Source: Coprobacillus sp. (GTDB lineage: Bacteria; Bacillota_I; Bacilli_A; RFN20; CAG-826). Taken from it: 10,273 bases of DNA. The stretch's first letter is position 1. Each line of letters begins with the position of its first letter. Shown in pieces: positions 1 through 6,937 of the stretch. The notes below the pieces were generated by a model. That model saw only the letters and a program-made list of their open reading frames with translations. It was not told the origin of the DNA and did no database searches. Position numbers and translations under genes: made by a program. Where the stretch lies: positions 1-10,273 of the forward strand of contig JAJQAP010000071.1 of the NCBI GenBank assembly GCA_021203745.1, written 5' to 3'.

Positions 1-447
1 TGTAATCGCTATAAAGACGAACCCACGCCACTGATGATGATTCTCAGTGATATTCAAAAAGAATATGGTTACATTCCACCAGAAGTCCAGGAACTCGTTT
101 CTTCATTGACTGGAGTACCAGTTAGTGAGATTTATGGTGTGGTAACTTTTTATTCATTCTTCTCATTAACACCAAAAGGAAAATACGATATTGGTGTGTG
201 TTTAGGAACTGCTTGTTATGTTAAAGGCAGTCAATTAATCTTAGATAAGTTCAGTGAACTACTTGGTATTGAACCAGGTGAAACCACTGAAGATGGACTC
301 TTTACTCTCGATGTCCTTAGATGTGTTGGAGCATGTGCTCTTGCCCCTGCTGTTAGAGTAAACGATAAAGTTCATCCTCAAGTGAAACCAAGTCAATGTC
401 AAGCTATCATTGATGAAATAAAGAAACAGGAGGCAGCAGCGGCATAA
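1..447 (+). CDS. hydC: [FeFe]-hydrogenase diaphorase subunit HydC (NuoE-like [2Fe-2S] protein), 5'-truncated by the window edge
   Basis: This is the thioredoxin-like [2Fe-2S] subunit of a soluble trimeric hydrogenase; it passes electrons within the NAD(P)H-oxidising arm in the cytoplasm. The frame is open from base 1, and the 11 residues before the first ATG (position 34) read as normal NuoE-family sequence leading into GYIPPEV, so the gene starts upstream of the window and the ATG at 34 is internal. Counting from window codon 1, the four cluster ligands are C67 and C72 (in VCLGTACYVKG) and C108 and C112 (in RCVGACALAP), the C-x4-C...C-x3-C pattern of the family. The helical N-terminal half before them is also typical. 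The stop TAA shares its last base with the hydB start (TAATG), so translation is probably coupled. The position beside NuoF-like and [FeFe]-hydrogenase genes makes a hydrogenase role much more likely than complex I. Confidence 0.93.
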   Translation, partial: CNRYKDEPTPLMMILSDIQKEYGYIPPEVQELVSSLTGVPVSEIYGVVTFYSFFSLTPKGKYDIGVCLGTACYVKGSQLILDKFSELLGIEPGETTEDGLFTLDVLRCVGACALAPAVRVNDKVHPQVKPSQCQAIIDEIKKQEAAAA

Positions 448-2321
448 TGGAACGTATTACAAATGAAGAACAACTAAATAATGCAGTAGCCCATTGCGCT
501 AGCTGTATCCAAGCGAAATTCAAAGGCGAGGACGGAAAGAAAGCCATTGTCGTCTGTGGTGGTACTGGATGTCTATCATCTGATTCTGATAAAATCCTTG
601 AAGAATTCCAAAACTTAATTAAAGAGCATCATTTAGAAGATAAAGTAACCGCTAACGTGGTTGGTTGCTTTGGTTTCTGTAGCCAAGGCCCATTTGTGAA
701 AATCTTCCCTGGTGAAACCCTTTATACAAAAGTAAAGGTTAGTGATGCAAAAGAAATCTTTGAAAAAGATATTATTGGTGATGAAGTTGTTGAGAAACTT
801 CTCTTTGTAGATCCAGTCACAAAAGAGAAAGTCAGATCTCAACATGATATCAACTTCTATAAACTTCAAAAGAGAGACATTGCCTTAAAGGGTAATGATC
901 AGATTAACCCCGAAAGTCTAGAAGAAGCTCTTGCCTATGAAACATTTGTGGGGCTCAATAAAGCCTTACATATGACTCAACAAGAAGTCATCGATTGTGT
1001 TTCTAAATCTGGTTTAAGAGGAAGAGGTGGAGCAGGCTTCCCAACAGGAAGAAAATGGCAATTTGCATATAACGAGAAAAACGATGAAAAATACATCATC
1101 TGTAATGGTGATGAAGGTGATCCAGGTGCCTTCATGGATAGATCAATCATTGAAGGTAATCCAATGAATGTCATCGAAGGTATGATGATTGCCGGATATG
1201 CAATCGGCGCGAAGAATGGTTATTTCTACATTCGAGCGGAGTATCCTGTCGCTGTTGAAAGATTACAAAAAGCCATTAAGATGTGTGAAGATGCGGGACT
1301 CCTCGGAGACCATATTCTAGGAACCGACTTCTCCTTTAGATGTCATATTCGACTTGGAGCAGGAGCATTCGTCTGTGGTGAAGAGACCGCACTTCTAAAC
1401 TCTATTGAAGGTAAACGTGGTATGCCTCGTCCTAGACCACCATTCCCAGCGGTTAAAGGTCTATGGGGTAAACCAAGTGTTATTAATAACGTTGAAACTC
1501 TTGCTAATGTTCCTTATATCCTTAAGGAAGGCTGGGAAAAATACGCTGCAATAGGAACAGAAGGTAGTAAAGGTACAAAAGTCTTTGCCCTAGGTGGTAA
1601 AGTCAATAACGTTGGACTTGTCGAAGTTCCAATGGGTACAACCTTAAGACAATTAATCTATGATATCGGTGGTGGTATCCCAAATGGTAAGAAGTTTAAA
1701 GCCATTCAAACAGGTGGTCCATCTGGAGGCTGTTTAACAGAGAAAGATCTAGACACTCCTATCGATTATGATTCTCTTATTGCAAGAGGTTCCATGATGG
1801 GTAGTGGTGGCGCTATCGTCATGGATGAAGATAACTGTATGGTGGATGTCGCTAAATTCTACATGACCTTTATTTGTGATGAGTCTTGTGGTAAGTGTTC
1901 TCCTTGTAGGATTGGTACTAAGAGACTATTAGAGATCTTAGAGAAGATTACCGATGGCAGAGGAACACTAGAAGATATCGATCGTCTAGAAGAGTTAGCA
2001 AAGATAGTTAAGGATAACTCTTTATGTGGATTAGGACAAACCGCTCCTAACCCAATCCTATCTACTTTAGCAGCGTTTAGAGACGAATATATTGAGCACG
2101 TTACAAATAAGACTTGTCCTGCTCATGTCTGTAAGAAGTTAATTACTTATGTAATTGATCCTGATAAATGTAAGAAATGTTCTGTGTGCGCTAGAGGATG
2201 CCCAGTTGGAGCAATTACTGGAGAACTTGGTAAAGTTCCATTTGAAATTGATCCAATGAAATGTATTAAATGTGGCACCTGCCTATCTGGGTGTAAGTTT
2301 GGCGCCATAAGTAAGATTTAA
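447..2321 (+). CDS. hydB: [FeFe]-hydrogenase flavoprotein subunit HydB (NuoF-like, FMN/NAD(P)H-binding, multi-Fe-S)
   Basis: This 624-residue NuoF-like subunit binds FMN and NAD(P)H and is the site where, in characterised HydABC enzymes, electrons meet NAD(H) and ferredoxin. Domains in order: a thioredoxin-like [2Fe-2S] domain with C37, C42, C74 and C78; the FMN/nucleotide-binding core with RGRGGAGFPTGRKW at 191-204 and NGDEGDPGAFMDR at 220-232; an SLBB-type stretch around 375-460; the NuoF [4Fe-4S] site C481, C484, C487 and C527; and a C-terminal two-cluster ferredoxin domain with C575/578/581/585 and C606/609/612/616. The N- and C-terminal Fe-S extensions separate HydB from plain NuoF of complex I. 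A further Cys pair, C557/C562, precedes the ferredoxin domain. The start ATG overlaps the hydC stop by one base, with AGGAGG at 428-433 inside the end of hydC. Whether NADH or NADPH is used cannot be decided from sequence alone. Confidence 0.95.
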   Translation: MERITNEEQLNNAVAHCASCIQAKFKGEDGKKAIVVCGGTGCLSSDSDKILEEFQNLIKEHHLEDKVTANVVGCFGFCSQGPFVKIFPGETLYTKVKVSDAKEIFEKDIIGDEVVEKLLFVDPVTKEKVRSQHDINFYKLQKRDIALKGNDQINPESLEEALAYETFVGLNKALHMTQQEVIDCVSKSGLRGRGGAGFPTGRKWQFAYNEKNDEKYIICNGDEGDPGAFMDRSIIEGNPMNVIEGMMIAGYAIGAKNGYFYIRAEYPVAVERLQKAIKMCEDAGLLGDHILGTDFSFRCHIRLGAGAFVCGEETALLNSIEGKRGMPRPRPPFPAVKGLWGKPSVINNVETLANVPYILKEGWEKYAAIGTEGSKGTKVFALGGKVNNVGLVEVPMGTTLRQLIYDIGGGIPNGKKFKAIQTGGPSGGCLTEKDLDTPIDYDSLIARGSMMGSGGAIVMDEDNCMVDVAKFYMTFICDESCGKCSPCRIGTKRLLEILEKITDGRGTLEDIDRLEELAKIVKDNSLCGLGQTAPNPILSTLAAFRDEYIEHVTNKTCPAHVCKKLITYVIDPDKCKKCSVCARGCPVGAITGELGKVPFEIDPMKCIKCGTCLSGCKFGAISKI

Positions 2322-2326
2322 GGAGG
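2321..2326 (+). promoter_or_regulatory. Shine-Dalgarno sequence that fixes the hydA start
   Basis: A perfect AGGAGG begins on the last base of the hydB stop codon and lies 8 bases before the ATG at 2335. An in-frame GTG at 2326 would give a protein three residues longer, but it overlaps this ribosome binding site and so cannot be the start. The ATG at 2335 is therefore chosen, giving a protein beginning MALVNIKIEG. Confidence 0.9.
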
Positions 2327-2334
2327 TGTGTATC

Positions 2335-4095
2335 ATGGCTTTAGTTAACATTAAAATTGAAGGTCAACCCTATCAAGTCGATGATTCATTAACAATCCTT
2401 GAGGCTTGTCGTAAATGTGGATACACAATTCCTTCTTTATGTTCATTTAATCATGGACAATGCTCACAAGCTTCTTGTCGTGTATGTCTAGTCGAAGCAA
2501 CTGGGGCAAAAGGACTAGTCGCTTCTTGTGTTTATCCTGTTAGTGAGGGTATGGAGATTAAAATCTCCTCTCCTAAAGCAGTAGAAGCACGAAGAGCATC
2601 TGTTGAACTCATTCTATCTAACCATCATAAGAACTGCTTAATGTGCGAAAAGAACGGACATTGTGAACTTCTTAAAGTGGCAGAGATGGTGGGGGCAAGA
2701 GATGGAATATATGAAGGAGAAATGAGCCCTGTTACTATTGATAAACTCGCTCCTACAATCTACCGAGATACATCTAAATGTATCTTATGTGGTAGATGTA
2801 TAGAAAGATGTAAAGAAGCTCAAGGTATTTCTATTCTAGGTTTTGAAAACCGAGGTTTTAATACAATTGTCTCTCCTATTGAAAATAGGAGCTTTGCTAA
2901 CTCTCCATGCTTACAGTGTGGTCAATGTGTTAATGTCTGTCCTACTGGCGCCCTAATGGAGCAATCTGAAATCGGTAAGATTGACGAGGCCTTTAAAGCG
3001 GGTAAGAAAGTCATCGTTCAAACCGCTCCAGCAGTAAGAGCAGCAATTGCCGAAGAGTTTGGAGCTAAGATTGGAACATGTGGCACTGGTAAAATGGTTG
3101 CCGCCCTACATAGACTTGGCTTCTATAGAGTCTTTGATACCAATTTTGGGGCGGACCTTACCATTATGGAAGAAGCTAATGAACTTGTAGAGAGAATTCA
3201 AAATAAAGGTGTTCTACCTCAAATTACATCTTGCTCTCCAGGTTGGATTAACTATCTTGAATACTACTATCCAGAGATTATTCCTCATGTTTCAACATGT
3301 AAATCTCCTCATATGATGGAAGGCGCTATTATAAAGAGCTATTATGCCGAGCATCATGGCATTGATCCTAAAGATATCTTTGTGGTTTCTGTTATGCCTT
3401 GTGTTGCTAAAAAATACGAAAGACAAAGAGATGAAATGCCTGATGATGTCGACGCCGTAATCACCACAAGAGAACTCGCTAAGATGATTAAGAGAGCGGG
3501 TATTAACTGGGACAGACTACCTGAAGAAGAGTTTGATGATGACCTAATCGGAGATTATTCAGGAGCAGGTGTTATCTTTGGTGTCACAGGTGGTGTTATG
3601 GAAGCCGCCTTAAGAACCGCTTATCACACACTAACCGGGGAAGAGTATGGTCCAATTAACTTCTATGAAGTTAGAGGTCAACAAGGCGTTAAAGAAGCAG
3701 AGATTGATATCAAAGGCACCAAGGTTAAAGTCGCAGTTACCTCTGGTATGAGAAACGCTAAACCTCTTCTTGAACAAGTTAAAGCGGGCACTTCTCCATA
3801 TACCTTTATCGAGGTTATGTGTTGTCCAGGAGGTTGTATCAATGGTGGTGGTCAACCTTATGTCCATCCACTTCTATTACCTAACGAAGATGACGATATT
3901 CTCGATACGTATCGCGAAAAGAGAGCCGCTTGCCTCTATAGCGAAGATGAAAAGCGCACGGTTAGACAATCCCATAATAACCCAGATATCATTAAACTAT
4001 ATAATGACTATCTTAAAAAACCTGGGAGTGAACTCGCGGAGAAACTACTCCACACATCCTATAAATCAGATAGGGAGCGCTTCCCAAAGCTATAA
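2335..4095 (+). CDS. hydA: [FeFe]-hydrogenase catalytic subunit HydA (M3-type, H-cluster bearing)
   Basis: This 586-residue catalytic subunit reduces protons or oxidises H2. Fe-S modules in order: plant-type [2Fe-2S] (C36, C48, C51, C65); His-Cys [4Fe-4S] (H97, C101, C104, C110); two ferredoxin-type [4Fe-4S] sites (C149/152/155/159 and C192/195/198/202); then the H-cluster domain. H-cluster loops are L1 TSCSPGW (298-304), L2 MPCVAKK (C356) and L3 MCCPGGCINGGGQP (C497, C501). The proton path known from Clostridium CpI appears conserved (E280, E283, S320, C300). Two oddities: S301 sits where the second L1 Cys, a cubane ligand in CpI, is expected, and C496 replaces the usual Ala in L3. The small-subunit-like tail ends around LLHTSY plus a short extension, and the extra C-terminal [2Fe-2S] domain of Thermotoga HydA is absent. 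The hydC-hydB-hydA order points to a group A3 trimer, often bifurcating; that mode is inferred. No HydEFG maturase gene lies in the window. Confidence 0.96.
   Translation: MALVNIKIEGQPYQVDDSLTILEACRKCGYTIPSLCSFNHGQCSQASCRVCLVEATGAKGLVASCVYPVSEGMEIKISSPKAVEARRASVELILSNHHKNCLMCEKNGHCELLKVAEMVGARDGIYEGEMSPVTIDKLAPTIYRDTSKCILCGRCIERCKEAQGISILGFENRGFNTIVSPIENRSFANSPCLQCGQCVNVCPTGALMEQSEIGKIDEAFKAGKKVIVQTAPAVRAAIAEEFGAKIGTCGTGKMVAALHRLGFYRVFDTNFGADLTIMEEANELVERIQNKGVLPQITSCSPGWINYLEYYYPEIIPHVSTCKSPHMMEGAIIKSYYAEHHGIDPKDIFVVSVMPCVAKKYERQRDEMPDDVDAVITTRELAKMIKRAGINWDRLPEEEFDDDLIGDYSGAGVIFGVTGGVMEAALRTAYHTLTGEEYGPINFYEVRGQQGVKEAEIDIKGTKVKVAVTSGMRNAKPLLEQVKAGTSPYTFIEVMCCPGGCINGGGQPYVHPLLLPNEDDDILDTYREKRAACLYSEDEKRTVRQSHNNPDIIKLYNDYLKKPGSELAEKLLHTSYKSDRERFPKL
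2873..2891 (+). repeat. Perfect 8-bp inverted repeat inside hydA
   Basis: CTCCTATT (2873-2880) and AATAGGAG (2884-2891) are exact reverse complements around a GAA loop. The hairpin lies in the codons for the linker between the two ferredoxin-type cluster motifs of HydA. No T-tract follows, so it does not look like a terminator. One such repeat in 10 kb could arise by chance, and no function is claimed. Confidence 0.5.
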
Positions 4096-4102
4096 AGAAA
4101 AT

Positions 4103-4135
4103 TAAAAGTGTCTCTCTTATAGAGAGACATTTTTA
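4103..4135 (+). terminator. Intrinsic terminator of the hydCBA operon
   Basis: GTCTCTCT (4110-4117) pairs with AGAGAGAC (4121-4128) around a three-base loop. The stem extends outward through a G-T wobble and an A-tract/T-tract (4104-4107 with 4131-4134), with T residues on the 3' side. The hairpin begins 8 bases after the hydA stop and separates the hydrogenase operon from cysS. The flanking A- and T-runs make it possibly bidirectional, but no reverse-strand gene converges here. Confidence 0.88.
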
Positions 4136-4197
4136 TACACCAAATTTTTGACAGCATATAAAAATAAATTAGGAAGTTTTTATATTTGTTGTCTATA

Positions 4198-4208
4198 TAT
4201 AATATAAT
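4198..4208 (+). promoter_or_regulatory. Candidate -10 region for cysS-rlmB-sigma
   Basis: Two overlapping TATAAT hexamers occupy 4198-4203 and 4203-4208, 28 to 38 bases before the cysS ATG, in the only sizeable gap after the hyd terminator. Neither has a good -35 box at 16-18 bases; the region 4174-4185 is merely T-rich. A TTGACA at 4148-4153 is too far upstream to pair. The rest of the 140-bp gap (4096-4235) holds only the terminator and AT-rich sequence. No T-box leader, common upstream of aminoacyl-tRNA synthetase genes in Bacillota, is visible. Confidence 0.5.
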
Positions 4209-4235
4209 GAAGGAACAAAATCGAGATAAAAGAAA

Positions 4236-5573
4236 ATGACACTCAAACTTTACAATTCATTAACGAGCAAAGTGGAAACCTTTAAACCCATTAAAGAGGG
4301 CGAGGTATCGATGTATGTCTGTGGGCCCACAGTGTATAACCATCCTCATATCGGTAATATGCGTCCTGTCGTGGTGTTTGATGTCCTTAGATCTCTTTTA
4401 GAGTATCTTGGTTATAAGGTTACCTATGTATCTAACTACACTGATGTCGATGATAAAATCATCAATGAAGCCTTAAAAGAAGGAATCAGTGAAAAAGAAC
4501 TTACCGACTTTTATATCAGTGAGTTTAATAAGACGGTGAAAGATATTGGTAGTAGGGTACCAACAGTGACACCTAGGGTTACTGAATATATGGACCAAAT
4601 TATTGCCTATATTGATAACCTCTTAAAAACAGGGTATGCCTATAACGTTAATGGTAATGTCTACTTTGATGTGTCTAAGATTAAAGATTATGGGACGTTG
4701 AGTCACACAAACATCGATGATCTATTGGTGGGCGCAAGAATTGAAGAGAACGACGAGAAGAAATCGCCACTAGACTTTGCTCTTTGGAAAAAGACCGATG
4801 TTGGAATTAAATGGAGTACTCCTTGGGGAGAGGGGAGACCAGGTTGGCACACCGAGTGCTGTGTGATGATCGATTCAATCTTTAATCACCAAACGATTGA
4901 TATCCATGGGGGTGGATATGACCTTAAATTCCCTCATCACGATAATGAGATAGCCCAAATCCAAGCAAGTGATCATCATCCTCTTGCTAATTACTGGGTT
5001 CATAACTCCTTTATCAACATCGAAAATGAGAAGATGTCTAAATCACTAGGGAATGTGCTACTCGCTAAAGATTTAATCGACGAGTATGGGGGAAATGTAA
5101 TTCGACTAGTGATACTCTCTACAAACTACAGACAGACAGTGAATTTTAAAGACGATGTCATTAAAAACTCTCAAAACGAGATTAATCGTTTAAAGGCTAC
5201 ATATAAGAGTGTCCGTCTCTATGTGGAATATAATAAGGTTAGTCTAGACTATGGCTATCAAGACTTATTAGATTCCTTTATTGAAGCACTTTGTGATGAT
5301 TTAAACACAGCGAACGCTTTAGCGGTCCTCTACTCCACATCTAGAGATATAAATACACTTTTAAAGAGTAAAGAGATAGATAGAGAGCGAGTATCAAAAC
5401 TATACCTAGCCTTTAATAAGATGCTAGAAATACTAGGGTTAGATTTAGGATTTACTCCTTTAAGTAAAGAAGACTTAAAACTATATCAAGATTATCTAGA
5501 TGCGAGAAAAGATAATAACTACACTCTTTCTGATAAACTAAGAGAGCAGCTATTAAGTAAGGATATCCTATAA
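4236..5573 (+). CDS. cysS: Cysteinyl-tRNA synthetase (class I), short C-terminus
   Basis: CysRS charges tRNA-Cys with cysteine using ATP. The 445-residue protein has MYVCGPTVYNHPHIGN near the start (HIGN at 38-41), the KMSKS signature at 266-270, and the catalytic zinc ligands C29, C208, H234 and E238 in GWHTECC and FPHHDNE. The middle part (155-210) and helical C-terminal DALR-like domain (from about 310) are normal. The protein stops after KLREQLLSKDIL, so the last dozen or so residues usual in bacterial CysRS (ending around a DTxxGxxW motif) are missing; the stop is clean and overlaps the rlmB start, so this looks natural. The start ATG has only a weak ribosome binding site; an AAGGA at 4210-4214 is about 21 bases away, and no other in-frame start exists before a stop at 4227. 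It is the first gene of the cysS-rlmB-sigma run. Confidence 0.97.
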   Translation: MTLKLYNSLTSKVETFKPIKEGEVSMYVCGPTVYNHPHIGNMRPVVVFDVLRSLLEYLGYKVTYVSNYTDVDDKIINEALKEGISEKELTDFYISEFNKTVKDIGSRVPTVTPRVTEYMDQIIAYIDNLLKTGYAYNVNGNVYFDVSKIKDYGTLSHTNIDDLLVGARIEENDEKKSPLDFALWKKTDVGIKWSTPWGEGRPGWHTECCVMIDSIFNHQTIDIHGGGYDLKFPHHDNEIAQIQASDHHPLANYWVHNSFINIENEKMSKSLGNVLLAKDLIDEYGGNVIRLVILSTNYRQTVNFKDDVIKNSQNEINRLKATYKSVRLYVEYNKVSLDYGYQDLLDSFIEALCDDLNTANALAVLYSTSRDINTLLKSKEIDRERVSKLYLAFNKMLEILGLDLGFTPLSKEDLKLYQDYLDARKDNNYTLSDKLREQLLSKDIL

Positions 5574-6298
5574 TGAGCGAGAAGAATTTATTAATCTATG
5601 GGAGAAATCCTGTAAGAGAGGCCTTACTTGCGGATAAGGTCATAAATGTTATCCTTTCAGAAAACTTTTCTGACCTTTCTTTAATCGAAGAGTTAAAAGA
5701 AAAGAATATTCCTTTTATCTATAAAAAGAATAATGACTTAAAAGGAATCTGTCACAGCGAGGACCATCAAGGAATAATTGCCTATATTAAACCCTATGAG
5801 TATTCTTCTTTAGAAGAGATTATCGCTTATTCTAAAGCGAAAGAACATCCTTTAATCTTAATGCTAGATGAAATCAATGATCCTCATAATTTTGGGGCGA
5901 TAATCAGAAATGCTGAAGCCTTTAATGTCGATGGTATTATCATTAAAAAGGCTAGTCAGATAGGAGTTAACGGCACAGTGATGAAAGTCAGTGCAGGCGC
6001 CTTAAACTATGTGAAGATTAGTCAAGTTTCTAATCTCACTAATGCGATTAAGATTTTAAAGGATAATGGATACTGGATTCTCTCTTCTTCTGATAGTGCT
6101 ACGACCGATTATGATAAACTCGATTATAACGTGCCCCTAGTTTTAGTTATCGGTAGTGAGGGATTTGGAGTGAGTCACTTAGTGCAACAAAATTCAGACT
6201 ACGTAGTAAAGATTCCGATGCTAGGACACGTTAATTCACTGAATGCCTCTGTAGCATCAGGAATACTCTTATCAGAGATTCGTTCTCTTCAAAAATAA
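5573..6298 (+). CDS. rlmB: TrmH/SpoU-family 23S rRNA 2'-O-methyltransferase (RlmB/YacO type)
   Basis: This is a SAM-dependent RNA ribose methyltransferase of the SPOUT knot superfamily; RlmB methylates G2251 of 23S rRNA (E. coli numbering) in the ribosomal P-loop. At 241 residues it is full length. It opens with YGRNPVREAL (9-18), the start of the L30e-like substrate-binding domain. It then shows the three SpoU motifs: NDPHNFGAIIRNAEAF (102-117, with catalytic-type R112), VIGSEGFGV (192-200, E195) and IPMLGHVNSLNASVASG (214-230, N224). Its ATG overlaps the cysS stop by one base (TAATG), with AAGGA at 5559-5563 as ribosome binding site. The location directly after cysS matches the rlmB locus in Bacillota, although the ribonuclease gene mrnC that usually sits between them is absent. 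The exact target nucleotide is inferred from family and synteny; a paralogous TrmH-type enzyme is the alternative. Confidence 0.9.
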   Translation: MSEKNLLIYGRNPVREALLADKVINVILSENFSDLSLIEELKEKNIPFIYKKNNDLKGICHSEDHQGIIAYIKPYEYSSLEEIIAYSKAKEHPLILMLDEINDPHNFGAIIRNAEAFNVDGIIIKKASQIGVNGTVMKVSAGALNYVKISQVSNLTNAIKILKDNGYWILSSSDSATTDYDKLDYNVPLVLVIGSEGFGVSHLVQQNSDYVVKIPMLGHVNSLNASVASGILLSEIRSLQK

Positions 6299-6316
6299 AC
6301 TAAAGGGAAGATAACA

Positions 6317-6934
6317 ATGCCAGAGACAGGACAAACTGACGACGTTTTAGTGGCACTCGCAAGAAACGGCGATATGACCGCTTATGATACATTAAGAAAG
6401 AAATATTTAAACTACGCGAAAAAACTAGGTAAAGACATTATGGAGCAATATCCAGGCAGTGGATTTACCTTAGAAGATTTTGAAGCGGATGGTCTTATAT
6501 CTTTTATCGATGCTTATACCCATTACACTCCAGAGTGTGGTAACTTTTATCCTTACTGGAAAAGAGTGTCCACCCATCTAATGCTAAGAGATATGCATCA
6601 AAGATCCTATAACTATGGGGCAAGAGGCTTTAAAGGACCATTCTCCTTTGATGAATCAGTAAAAAATAACCCTAGTCTATTAATGGATGAGGTCATTGGT
6701 TTAGATGATCCTCAAATTAAAAACTTTGAAAATAGAGATAGACTAAATAAACTCCACGATGGAATTAATGAATCGAAGTTTACCCCTATTCAAAAAGAAG
6801 TATTAAAACTATATTTGCAGGAGTATAAAGTTAGTGAAATTGCCACTATTTTAGATATCCCATATAAGAGAGCGTACTCAATTTTAATCTCAGTAAAAAG
6901 GAAAATTGGAATTGCCGAAAAAAGTGAGAAGTAA
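6317..6934 (+). CDS. Divergent sigma-70-family RNA polymerase sigma factor (sigH locus)
   Basis: This 205-residue protein resembles a small alternative sigma factor that directs RNA polymerase to specific promoters. Residues about 9-95 read as region 2: DDVLVALARNGDMTAYDTL near the N-terminus, then LEDFEADGLISFIDAYTHY (52-70), corresponding to the DLxQEGxIGL core-binding segment, and an aromatic-rich stretch with W81. Residues about 156-197 look like the region 4 helix-turn-helix (TPIQKEVLKLYLQEY, then VSEIATILDIPYKRAYSIL). The linker 98-150 is unusual (NYGARGFKGPFSFDES). AAAGGGAA at 6302-6309 is a well-placed ribosome binding site, and the gene lies 18 bases after rlmB, so it is probably co-transcribed with cysS-rlmB. 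The sigH gene occupies this place in many Bacillota, which suggests a SigH/ComX-type role, but the sequence is too divergent for me to give the symbol. Its regulon is unknown. Confidence 0.8.
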   Translation: MPETGQTDDVLVALARNGDMTAYDTLRKKYLNYAKKLGKDIMEQYPGSGFTLEDFEADGLISFIDAYTHYTPECGNFYPYWKRVSTHLMLRDMHQRSYNYGARGFKGPFSFDESVKNNPSLLMDEVIGLDDPQIKNFENRDRLNKLHDGINESKFTPIQKEVLKLYLQEYKVSEIATILDIPYKRAYSILISVKRKIGIAEKSEK

Positions 6935-6937
6935 ATA

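Noticed and set aside
34..36. ATG at 34 as the true start of hydC
   Set aside because: The frame is open to base 1 and the preceding residues fit the NuoE family N-terminal helix, so the real start lies upstream of the window.
633..1174. Minus-strand ORFs of 65-78 codons within hydB, with similar ones in hydA (3631-3867) and ecfA1 (7146-7472)
   Set aside because: All are antisense to strongly conserved coding sequence, have low-complexity-like compositions with no recognisable domain, and have no spacing or promoter that supports a gene.
3770..4105. 111-codon + strand ORF overlapping the 3' end of hydA
   Set aside because: It lies wholly in another frame over conserved HydA sequence, has no family resemblance or ribosome binding site, and is a shadow frame.
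4148..4153. TTGACA as a consensus -35 box upstream of cysS
   Set aside because: At 16-18 bases downstream the sequence is around TAGGAAG, not a -10 box, and the TATAAT copies are about 45-50 bases away, so it cannot pair with them.
4096..4235. T-box riboswitch ahead of cysS
   Set aside because: The gap is only 140 bp, a third of it is the hyd terminator, and no T-box consensus sequence or antiterminator is visible.
4207..4239. A 10-codon leader ORF ending TGA that overlaps the cysS ATG (ATGA)
   Set aside because: Its ATG is inside the TATAAT candidate and would lie at or upstream of the predicted transcription start, it has no ribosome binding site, and it contains no Cys codons that would suggest attenuation.
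4319..4332. Perfect 14-bp palindrome CTGTGGGCCCACAG in the 5' end of cysS
   Set aside because: It is explained by the codons for the conserved CGPTV motif of CysRS, which includes the zinc ligand C29.
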